Shown here: positions 23,266-34,200 of the stretch, piece after piece | Layout: each line of letters starts with the position of its first letter | Numbering within the stretch: position 1 is the stretch's first letter | NCBI GenBank assembly: GCA_946894095.1 | Contig: OX335655.1 | Coordinates: forward strand, 4,030,001-4,094,000 | DNA from: Incurvaria masculella | Lineage: Eukaryota > Arthropoda > Insecta > Lepidoptera > Incurvariidae | Reading direction: 5' to 3' | Length of the DNA: 64,000 nt | Notes under the pieces: model-generated | What the model was told of the DNA's origin: nothing | Databases searched by the model: none | Seen by the model: only the letters and a program-made list of their open reading frames with translations | Translations under genes and position numbers: made by a program

Positions 23266-23709
23266 TTACTCAAAATGGTCCTGCGTAAAATTTACATGGC
23301 TGATATTGTCAAACGGAGTTTCCAACTGCAAAAACAGGATGTCGGAATTGCTTTGTTTCTGCGAAAATGTGTCCCGGAAAATCTTGTCTACCAGCCTTTT
23401 CTCCGAATCATCTATGTTGGATCCATTTGAACAATCAAAGTCGCCGCTATGCAAATGATATACAATTACAGGTGAATCTTTAACACATTCTGCAGTGGTG
23501 ATAACGAACTGGCCCAATAGTGAGCCTATGCAGTGTCCGTAGCCACACACAGCTACTTTGTTTGGTGCAGAATCCAAATAATGCCTTTGTAAATAACTTG
23601 GTTCCTTCTGCCTTTTTTCTATTAATTTTGTGGGGGATTGAGTGGAATCTGAAATGAGTAAAATTATGCAAAGCGCAACAAATGAAACATACTTCATTTT
23701 GGAAGCCAT
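23266..23709 (-). CDS. Serine-protease homologue, first exon only (catalytic His lost)
   Basis: The 147-codon frame starts with a signal peptide (MASKMKYVSFVALCIILLIS). It then has a trypsin-fold N-terminal half: VAVCGYGHCIGSLLGQFVIT, then TAEC where active enzymes have TAAHC, and later SNSDILFLQLETPFDN, equivalent to the Asp-containing DIALL strand. With Glu in the His position it cannot be an active chymotrypsin-type protease. A clean GTAAGT donor starts at 23269, so the TAA at 23266 may be intronic. The remaining exons, with the GDSGG region, were not found between here and the neighbouring genes. It is either a truncated pseudogene or a gene whose other exons I could not detect. Confidence 0.6.
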   Translation of the reverse strand: MASKMKYVSFVALCIILLISDSTQSPTKLIEKRQKEPSYLQRHYLDSAPNKVAVCGYGHCIGSLLGQFVITTAECVKDSPVIVYHLHSGDFDCSNGSNIDDSEKRLVDKIFRDTFSQKQSNSDILFLQLETPFDNISHVNFTQDHFE

Positions 23710-23869
23710 TCTCTGAATATGACTGATGGATGGTTTTTTTATTCTATAAAGATAATGGCTTGACTAATGTCAATTCCAGCCAAATGCATTCTTCGCTGGG
23801 AATATGTGAAATAAGAAAATCTATACAAAAAGCCAACAATCTATAAAAACGATGTCGGGCCGAATTCTT

Positions 23870-24105
23870 CTTCTTCAACCTTTTGCTGTCCACTGCTAGA
23901 CGTAGGCCTCCCCCAGACTTTGCTAAGTTGTGCGGTCTCCTGTTTTTCTTCGCCAGTTGTCACCTGCTGTCTGACGTGTCGTCTGACCAAAGCGCTGGCG
24001 GTTTGCCGACGCTTCTTTTCCCTGTGTAGGGTCTCTACATCGAAACTTCAGTGCTCCATCTGTGCCGAATTATTTCGTGGATATCAAACTTTCATTCCCA
24101 ATTTC
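23870..24105 (-). mobile_element. LINE fragment ('gtccactgctggacgtaggc' type)
   Basis: Contains 'ctgtccactgctagacgtaggcctccccca', a variant of which is also present at about 7150. I believe this phrase marks a common insect LINE family, in minus orientation. No intact frame. Confidence 0.45.
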
Positions 24106-26305
24106 ACCCACCCCCTTTGAGTTAAATTTTCGCCCCTAAAAAGCCTGACACGTCCGGACAAATCCTGACGTTTGTTTAACCTATCTGGGGATAGTCTATA
24201 TCTTCTACTCCATTATTTGCATCCCCCAAAACTTCTTCGCCAGTATCTATACCTAGTTTATCTCTCTTAGGGTGATAAGACAAGCAAGCCCCGACATAAC
24301 CGGTTAGGTTCAGGTTTATTCATACTGGTTGCCTTTTTAAATGCTGGCCTCTGCTTGAGTGGGTTCATACGACTATTGCAGCATGAACTTTAATTATATT
24401 CATACAAATTGAGTCTCCCATTCATGCAGTGTTTGGTGTATGAGCGTCGGTTTTAAATCAGATATCAAGGATTGTTGGCTATTTAGTTGAGGGTAGTCAC
24501 TGACAAGAAGGTAGCATTGAAAAACTTTATTTGATATTCCATCTGAAAAGACATTGTCAGACAAGGCATAAAGATAATAAATGACATGAAAAAATACACA
24601 TAGTCATCATACGGTAACTCATTAGGTACTAAGGTACAAATTAATGCCGTATTGGCTCAGCGTCATTTAGACTTATAATACCAGCAGACAATGCGGAAAG
24701 CATCAGAGACAAACTGAAGAATACATTTCTGATAAATGGTAATTAACTTGAAAATTGATACACGAACTCAATGAAAAAAAAAAACTCCTATCATCCTTTT
24801 ATGATAATTCACTGGTTTCACAGTTGATGGATCATAAATCATGACACTGTGTGCGCAAACCATATAGAGCACTTCTGTACCGCTAGATGGCAACATTCAC
24901 ACTTACAATTACCTAATAACTAATCGCAACGCTTCGTAGTCTTCAAAATAAAGACCACAGTTTTAATTTCCACACCAATATAATATTTTGTCAGGGGAAA
25001 TTATATTCCCATCTAAGTTGAAATCATATTGCGAAACGCATTGTTGTGATAAGAATTTAATATAATTAAGCTTAAAAGCAAAAAATTAACCATGGAACAT
25101 GTTACTGTGGACGCACCTTAGTTCTATCACTAAGTAATCAAATTTGTGATTACTATCAGTCCGTTCAAGCAAAATCCAATAGATGCTATCTTAGTCTTAG
25201 CTTACCTTAAAATATAGGCCAACATTCTCCGCGTCCAACCAAATTAAATTAAATTAGGAAGATGAGCAATTAACACAGCTCTTGTTGATAAATAACAACT
25301 CTGTATAGTTGTGCGTCAATATTGAGGTCTGTGAAGAAACACAAATGTAAAATTTCGCTTCGTGCCCAAGTCTAATCAATAAACCGAACAGTGCTACAAA
25401 AGTCTGCAAATCTTCTGGTATGGTGCTCTGCTGAGTGTGGTTTCCCAAATCGAGGTGGATTTGGCTGTTCTGAGCACCATTGTTTCTACGGCATGGCACA
25501 GCCACAAAAAGTCAGGGAGGCATTTAAAACTTGTATGCAAAATTTCATATCCTGTTACAAAATACAATTTCGCTGTTCTAATTCTACACAGACATCTTGT
25601 TTGATGAAATTAATGTTTTAGCACTAATTTGGATCTCAGACAAGAAATGTGCAAATTGTCATCTTTCTATGTTTGAATACGATTATGACCAAGAAAGATC
25701 TCACAGAAATAGGACTATCCTCTCACTTGTCAACATCATGCATTAAAAGTTCATTCAAATTGAGTTGCATCGGTCGCACACCCGCTAGTAAATAATGGCA
25801 CACTGGGTGCACGCACGCTCGGACAAGTTTGACAAAATGGCGAATTCCTCCAATGCTCAAAGTTCTTATTGCAAAAAAAGAAATAACCATGTACGTGTAC
25901 ATTGTACGTGCAAGAGATACGAATAGCATTGCTGGATTATTGTACTTGTATTCGTTTGGACTTAACTATCACGTCTTCTCATTTCTTTACCATTCCAGTT
26001 GGAGATAAATTTTTAATGACTTTGATAAGTCATCTCTTATTTGGATTTGCATTGTGGACTCTGCCGAATTCAACTATTTTGAGCCTTTTAACGTAGACTG
26101 ACATTGACAAGACGAAGCAAAAAAAATTTCTTTCACTAACAATAACAATTCAACTTAACGATTGTAACGTGGACCACGATTACAATTATTATACAAAACA
26201 AGTTGTCGAATACGCAAATTATACTAAAAATTTCGCTCCGCGACCACAGCGCGTTAAGACGAAGCGAATGTTGACGTAGTGTGTGAAGAACCCTCGCCGC
26301 AGCGT
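24106..26305. other. Intergenic DNA and probable Tsc2 3' UTR
   Basis: There is no convincing gene. About 24110-24290 resembles part of the Helitron-like repeat at 44690-44880 and 60815-61045. About 25620-25700 matches the GGTGGCCC element ('ggatctcagacaagaaatg'). The Tsc2 3' UTR must begin at 26305 and run leftward; I see no clear minus-strand AATAAA close by. Confidence 0.35.
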
Positions 26306-29300
26306 CTACGTGTAGTCCGTGAAGTCATCCATGTTGAGCATGTGGCTGGAGTCACCGGGGTAGACGGTGTGGGCGTTCTCCTCCCGGTTGCTGTGCCACT
26401 CCTTGATGAGCCGCGAGCGCAGCCGCTTGATGATGCGGAGCCGCTGCAGCGAGTTGGACGCGTACGTGTGCTGCGACTCCTTCATGGAGCACGAGATGAG
26501 TGATGCCAGCTGCGGAGACAATCAGCTTACTGTTTATTTTATTCAGCAAATAGGCCGTATTCGACTGTCAATCCTTTTATTTTAAACTTATGAAGATTTC
26601 GACATGTTATCATAAATGGTGAAAACATTATTAAAATGTAACCAGTAATTTACAAGACACTTACATTTGAATACTCGAAACGGTAAGATTTCCATACATT
26701 TAAGATTTTAATAATAAAAAAAATGTGAAAAATTTTCAGTATCAAATACAAATTACTTGGTTTACTAAAAAAAAACATCGATCCCCGTTTACACCCTGAA
26801 TGTTTCAAGTGTACCCTCAGAGCCGAGCGGCGCCAGGTTCTAATCGCTGATGACCTTGCATTCAGTCTGCAGCAGGAAATTGATCCCGATGCGCTCGTCC
26901 TTGATCTTGATCGTGACTGGGTTGATGCCGTGCTGCAGCCGCTCTATCGTGTGGAACGAGACAGAGTACTCACTGTGCAGTGCAGCGCGAGCTTCCGCGC
27001 GAGGAGCGCCAGGTTCTGATCGCTGATGACCTTGCACTCGGTCTGCAGCAGGAACTGGCTCTCGATGCGCTCGTCCTTGATCTTGATGGTGACACAGTCG
27101 ATGCCGTGCTAAAGCCACTCTATCGTGTGCAACGAGACACAGTACTCACGGTGCAGTGCATCGTGAGCTTGCGCGTGAGGAGCGCCAGGTTCTGATCGCT
27201 TATGACCCTTGCACTCGGTCTGCAGCAGGAACTGGCTCTCGGTGCGCTCGTCCTTGATCTTGATGGTGACGCGGTCGATGCCGTGCTAAAGCCACTCTAT
27301 CGTGTGCAACGAGACACAGTACTCACGGTGCAGTGCAGCGCGAGCTTCCGCGCGAGGAGCGCCAGGTTCTGATCGCTGATGACCTTGCACTCGGTCTACA
27401 GCAGGAACTGGCTCACGATGCGCTCGTCCTTGATCTTGATGGTGAAGCGGGGATGCCGTGCTAAAGCCACTCTATCGTGTGCAACGAAACACAGTACTCA
27501 CGGTGCAGTGCAGCGCGAGCTGCCGCGCGAGGAGCGCCAGGTTCTGATCGCTGATGACCTTGCACTCGGTCTGCAGCAGGAACTTGCTCTCGATGCGCTC
27601 GTCCTTAGTCTTGATGGTGACGCGGTTGATGCCGTGCTCCAGCGGCTCGATCATCACGATACATAAGTTGAACTGGCCCTGCGGAGCGACGATAAATGGA
27701 AACATTAGCACATCCTGTAAACTAATATGGATTATTAGACACTACTGCACCCTTGTGTGTGCATACACCCATATAATCAAGCGTTTGTACTGTTGTGGTG
27801 AGAATATTGACTCTAGTCCAAAACAAAAGATTTTTTAACATTGCCGAAGCTTTAGCATGCGATAATCTATGTTAAGCAACTCTGGGCGCCATCTCGCGTT
27901 CTAGCCTTCCATGCGAACGGGGCCGGGCTGTCCGCGCACAACTTTCTTGCTCCTTCGAGTTAAGGAATCCATATAAAACTGTATGTCCCCTGCAGTTTTA
28001 CATTGATGCCGATTATTCCCTACTTGGCAGTAGGGGTAAGCCCGCCTGGGTGCTGCGCTTGATTTTCCGTGCATTCCATCCAGTTCAATGTTACTGTGCT
28101 CATTAACAGAAGTTCCTGGGAAGGCACCGAATTTCTTTGGGGATGCTGTGTGTGGACGGAGGATGTGATAATAGCCATCCATGTCCAATTACGTAAAAAA
28201 AATGCAGAAAAAGCTAATAATGATGCGGTGAGGAAGGTCTGCATGCATGCGTGTGTGAACGATGGACTTGCCTTAATGGTGTGTATGTTGAAGTCGACGC
28301 CGCTGTCGTTGTAGACGATGGAGACGTAATCGTTGCCGATGTGTTTGCGCTTCTCGTTGGCGGTGGGGTCGTTAGCGCTGTTGGGCATCAGGGTCGCTAC
28401 GTGGAAGTGCACCTGCGCATGGTAATAATTAAACGAATTCCATATTTTTGGAGAGATGACGCGGGCAACAGAAAAATAATTGATATATACAGGGCTTTAA
28501 GGGGGGCTGTTAAAACAATGCCGGCCGGCCAGGTGCTTCTTCACTCTCTTTAAGAGGGGAAATACCTCGGCAAGGAATCCATTTCATAGTTGACTGACCC
28601 TATAGATAAAGAATCTACAGAATCGGTGGGTTCTATCTTTCTCTTTCTGAGTTGGATGAGTGCATTTCGTCACGAAAGTGGTTCGGAATCCATGTAAATA
28701 TGTAGGCCTCTAGGTACTTAGGTGGTAGGGTAACACCTGCATGCGTTGCTATCATCGCATTGGATGAAAAGATGCTTCGAGCGGCCATGAATAATTGCCC
28801 GCGTTTCCCCCACACAAATTGATTACGTGGCAATCAACTAAATGTATGAGGTCCGTGAAAAAAAATACAGGAATTTCTATTTGTGTCATGAGAATTGTTT
28901 TCTTCATATGTCATTAGAAACTAAACGGGCGTGCAAGTTCGTGTAACCCTTATTAACGCTACGACCATCAACCAATTAAAAAATAGACTGGATAACCATG
29001 TCAAACTAAATCGAACGTAAAGAAAAATAACAACCACTTAGCAACTAAATTTATCAAGTTAAACACTGGATTTAGACGCATCAGCATATGCTGCCTGTCT
29101 AAAACTTATAAATAAATAAATAAATAAACCCTACCTGCATGATGTCGTCCTGCCAAACGTAGGTGAAGTGGCCATCCTTGCCGCCGCGCTCCACGTTGAG
29201 GTAGAGGCCGTGCTTCTCCGCGTCCTCGAGCGCGATCAGCGTGCCGAGCTCCTGCAGGAACTCCGCGTACCTGCGCACCGTACGCCGCGCGTCACGACAA

Positions 29301-31251
29301 AGCTTTTGAATAGTGTAGCGCGGCCTCCGAGGTCTGGATACAAATCCATCCCGTTCGTCCACCACTCTCCTCTCTTTCCTAGTTGGATAAGTGCTTTTCG
29401 TCACAAATGCGAGCTGTTCCATGTTTTGTTGGTCTTACCCTACTAGGTGGTAGGGTTGAGCCCGCCCCGGTTGGTAACATCACATTGGATGAAAGGATGG
29501 TCGAACAATTGTCCATTAAGTTCAGTAAAGTCATAAAGGGAAGGTCCTGGATAGGCATCTAATTCCTTCGGGAATGCGGTGTGTTCGGCTTATATCATAA
29601 CGGTAGTTTTATGGTATTAGCATCTATGTCAGGAATCATAAAAACAAACAGAATTTAAGATGACAGGCTACGATATACATATCGAATATAGCAGAATTTC
29701 AGGTGGAAAATACCATATGATAGACGTATTTGGACAATATGGCACTCACCTTATGCTTCCGAACTCATTCCTCAGTATGTTTGTCTCGTTGTCAGCCTGC
29801 CCCGGGCCCACGTACAGGACTCCCACCTGCACAGGCCACACGCACACACAAATAAATAAATAAAAATCTTGCAAGATTTAACCTAAACATACAATCCAAC
29901 ATACATACATACAAAAGTTGCAAGTTGCCGTATATATCTCATCAAATGCGGTGGTTGCACGTACCTGGTAGGTCTCCAGCGGTGGGGTGTGGTCGAGGGT
30001 CTTGATGGAGCGCTCGTTCTGATCGCCCGACACCATGAGCGGTCGCTCCACCCACTCGGTGCTGGTGCCAGCTGTCGACCCTGCATCGTCGACATGTGGT
30101 CATATTAATGTGGGCATATCGAGGGACCAGAATAGGATAGAGAGGGCACAGCTTAAAACTGAACCAATCTGCATCAAATTCAAACCCCAGGAAACACTTC
30201 TTGGTCAACAGAGTTGTAGACTCTTGGAACAAGCTGCCGGAGGTCATTAGTGCTGAAACTGTAAATGGATTTAAAAACCGACTAGACAAACATTTAAAGG
30301 CAATAAAAAAAAACAAATAATCAATAATAATAATAAACAATCAATAATCAATAAATAAAATCATTATAAATACATAATTTGAATGATAAGTAATATTAAT
30401 AATACCAATTTAAAAATTAAAAAAATACACAAGTGCACTCCGAGAAAAATGAAATTCACGCATCAGCTTCAAGCAGCTAGTGATATAAATAACATAATAA
30501 TAATAATGGAGAGAGCCAATGGCTTTTGGCAGCAACAGAATTCAGATTGAAATCAAGGGCAGAAGCGAAATTGTATTCTAAACAATCTAACTAAAGTTGT
30601 AGAATGTACATAGGATAAAAAAAATACTAAACATACAAAAAAGACAAAATAAAATTCACAGAGAAAAATAAATGAATAAAAAAGTAGTACCCAAGACGAT
30701 AAGAAAACAAATAAAATCTTTAAGAAACAAAATATCATAGATATGAACAGGCAGCCAATAGCTGCCTGTTCATAAAGACGCTACTATAAACATTTCGTTT
30801 AGATATGAAAACACAACCAACAAACCCTGACCACTTTCATGCACCACTTTCTTTCTCTTTCGGGGTTGGATAAGTGCATTTTTAGTACATTGGATAAAAA
30901 GATGGTCAAAACGGCAAGGAAAAAGTATCCGTGTATTCAAGTCCAGTGCTCATTAAGGTAATGCGGGCTAATAACATGACAGTGGGTGTGGTATTAATCA
31001 TCCATGTCCCGATACATCAATTAAGTGAAGGAGATAGCAATGGCACGAGCACAGCGCCAGGTGCAGTACCGGGCGGCTGGGGCGCAGCCGCGGCCGGGTG
31101 CTCCACGTTCATGTTGTGGTACAGCTGCAGCAGCACGAAGGCGGGCGTCACGCCGCCGCCGCCGCCCGGCGCCCGCGCGCCGCCGCCACCGCCGCCACCG
31201 CCGCCGCCGCTGCCGCCGCCCGCCTCGCGCGACCGCGACGAAGCGGCATCC
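26306..31251 (-). CDS. gig: Tsc2 exons 18-24: Rap-type GAP domain and C-terminus
   Basis: After a glycine-rich stretch (31251-31070) the GAP region begins with [12 protein letters not shown]. It continues with [73 protein letters not shown] and [16 protein letters not shown]. The HIGND asparagine is the 'Asn thumb' residue of this GAP family (Asn1643 in human tuberin as recalled), so catalysis on Rheb should be intact. The end has [19 protein letters not shown] and ..NMDDFTDYT, equivalent to human ARLRHIKRLRQR and the ..DFTEFV terminus. The exon at 27678-27502 is the source of a degenerate tandem array in the following intron. Confidence 0.95.
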
Positions 31252-34200
31252 CTGCGGAGCACATCATTTTCATTTGTAGTTTTATCTGCGATCAGTGTCC
31301 GATATAGGGTTGCCAGGTGGGAAGACTAAAATATCTGAGCAGAATAAAAACAGAAATTTGATTTGATTAATTTAATTAAAATATTTATTTTATTGTAGAC
31401 AGGCAACATAGGCTGATGTGTCTTAATCATGGTCAAGGCACGGTTATCAATTTTCATTTTTGTAAGATGTTTCTTGTTGAAAATGTTTTACGTGTTATAT
31501 AAGTTTAAATTGCATCTTGTAATTGAATTGAATTGTGTTGTTAAATAGTTCGTGTGATCGTATTTTTGTGTTTTTCTTTAATTGAGTAAAGTATTTTTTT
31601 TTCCTCATGTGTTCTCTTTAATAATAGTTTAATTAATTGGTCTATGTTAAAAATAATTTTAACGGTTTACTTACTGTTTTTTTTTCTGGTTTTATGTATT
31701 ATGTCTCACACATGACAAACAGCTGTTGCTCTAACTTTATGTTAGTCGTAAGTGTGTCCGGACCAGCGTAAAATCAGCGCTGTAGTTCACTTATCAAGAG
31801 GGACCTGCAGCTCAAAATGCTGAGCTGGCTTATTTTTTTCCTCCACAAATGTGTATGTTGAATTTTGTAAGTGTTCTAAATTATGTGTTGGGAAAAAATA
31901 AACGTATTTTCTTTCTTTCTTTCTTTATTCTTTCTTTTACCCTGGTCATTTGATCTGCTGATGTTTGATGCAAGGATGTTGAGAGCAAGAACTTCAAAGA
32001 GGTAGGGACGCCATATCGCCTGACTGACCACATTTACAACGAGCACCAGCGTGACATAGCTAGCGGGGAGTGGAGCGGTGGAGGAGGGGACGACGCGCGA
32101 TCGGATTGGGTGAAATCAGGTGTGGATAGGTTGACGCGGGATTCACACGGAAGATTGTGAGAGAACATAAGGCAAATTAAATTTAATTCAAAAGATGAAA
32201 CCTGAGCTTATTTTGATAATGGATTTCTATTTTTATAATAAATGCAACCTAGAAGCAATCTATCATGCCGAGTAGGGGAAGGTGATCTACAGTTTAATAT
32301 GGATTCCGAACAGCTCGAATTCATGGCGAATGGCACTAATACAAATCTGAAAGAGAAAGAAAGTGGTGCACGAACTGGGCGGGGATCGAATCCATGTCCT
32401 CCGGCATAGAAGGCGAGGCCCTACGCCCCTGAGCCACGAGCCACTCGTGAATTAATAATGAAACATGCAATCACTTCTTATTCTTCCTGGTGGGACTCAT
32501 GACGGAGATGGTGTTGGAGCGCTTGGAGCGCGCGAGCGGCGGCAGGTCGTCGCGCTCGGCGGCGGAGGGGGGTGCGGGGAGGCGCGCGGGCGACGCCGGC
32601 GCCGGCGCCTGCGGCGGCTTCGCCATCAGCTTCCACTCCGCCTGCGGGCGGACACTCTCGTTTGACGCCTGCATTTCCAACATCTTTACGTACCACGGCG
32701 CAACTAGAGACTCGCAGCCAGTTGATTCATGGGGCCATAGAACATCGACATCTTGAAACAATTATCGATTCGTCTGAGCTTAAATATATATTATATGAAT
32801 ATATAACAGACCATTCCAAAAAACAGACCCGGACCAAACTTTAAATAGTTTATGTTCAATGCTCTTCAAATAAGAATGAGACGGGGACAACCGCCATTTT
32901 GAATATCAAACTGCTAAAGCCCTCACTTCACTTCAGAAACTTCAGTACGGAATGCAAAAAAAAATCCTACAAAAAAGATTGAATTAACATTTAGTAACAT
33001 AATTTGTTTTAACTAAATATTTATTTAAAGAACAGATATAAAGAGAACATTGAGCGCGATAAACAACAAAATCACTACATAGTATAAAACAAAGTCGCTT
33101 TCTCTGTCCCTATATCCCCATGTTCGCTTAAATCTTTAAAACTACGCAACGGATTTTGATGCGGTTTTTTTTTAATAGATAGAGTGATTAAAGAGGAAGG
33201 TTTATATGTATAATAACATCCATTAAATAGTGGAGAAATACTGTTATTTTTGAGGTTTCCAATGTGATGTCATAAAAAAAGACGTGTGGCACTCGGGGAC
33301 TGCCGCGGTAAAGCTATTGCATAGCATTTTGTATCAACTTATGCCGCCCCGCCCCAGCCGCCGCTCCCGCCGCCGCCCCCGGCCCCGCTCCCCCTGGTGT
33401 GAAGTAACGCTACCGGCACACACCTCCGTGCCCGTTGGAGTGGGGAGCGTGAGGTTTTTTTTTGTTACGGAATTTCTGGATTCGGTCCCCGCGTAAGTAA
33501 ATAAGTAAAAATGTAGTGTATGAATTTAGATATTCCAAAGATAGCAGGAAATACTCATGGTATAAGGAAAGGGGAATTGTTTTACTCCAAATTTAACGCG
33601 TGCGGGCCACGGGCAGTAATGAATAAATCAAAACTAATGGATGGATGTTAATCATTTTTTCAGTAAGTGACATACTCTATATATTTTATACCCGTGCGAA
33701 GCCGGAGCGGGCCGCTAGTTAACTAATAAAACTGTTAAATTGTGAAGGCCAATAAAATATTGTGCTTGGGTAATCGTTTTATTGAAGAGCTACACAATTC
33801 ACGCAGCACACGGTAAAGTCAGTGACAGGAGACTAACTATATAATGCCAACAGAGGGCGACGCTAAACCGGAAGTGTACATTTCTACGAGGCTACATTCA
33901 TAATTACAAAAACAATGCAACTGTGGCACTTTTGAGGACACCCGACACAACGAACACATGACAAGTAATACACAGAAAACAGATAAACACAGATAGCAAA
34001 GAACAGCCCCCCCTACTCGTTTAATTGTATGTTCTGTGACAGGCAGTCAATGTTATTCTACTGTGTAGATTCATGTGTTGTTGTTTAGTGTCTCTGTCAC
34101 GGCAAGGCAGAGCCTCTACAAAACAAGGAAACGCTAAACCAAGTAGACACACATACTCGGATCGAACCTAGATTCTGATGGATGGAAAAAAGCGTCAGGC

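Noticed and set aside
26825..27501. Functional mutually exclusive exons in the Tsc2 array
   Set aside because: The copies have stops and indels, and only about 35 bp of intron separates each donor from the next copy, which is too short to splice.
26825..27678. CRISPR-like regular repeats
   Set aside because: The 176-bp periodic units are exon-derived and the organism is a eukaryote.
32641..32668. Earlier acceptor for the Tsc2 exon ending at 32475
   Set aside because: The acceptor at 32668 also keeps the frame (27 nt longer), but the one at 32641 has a better pyrimidine tract; left as an alternative, not a separate call.
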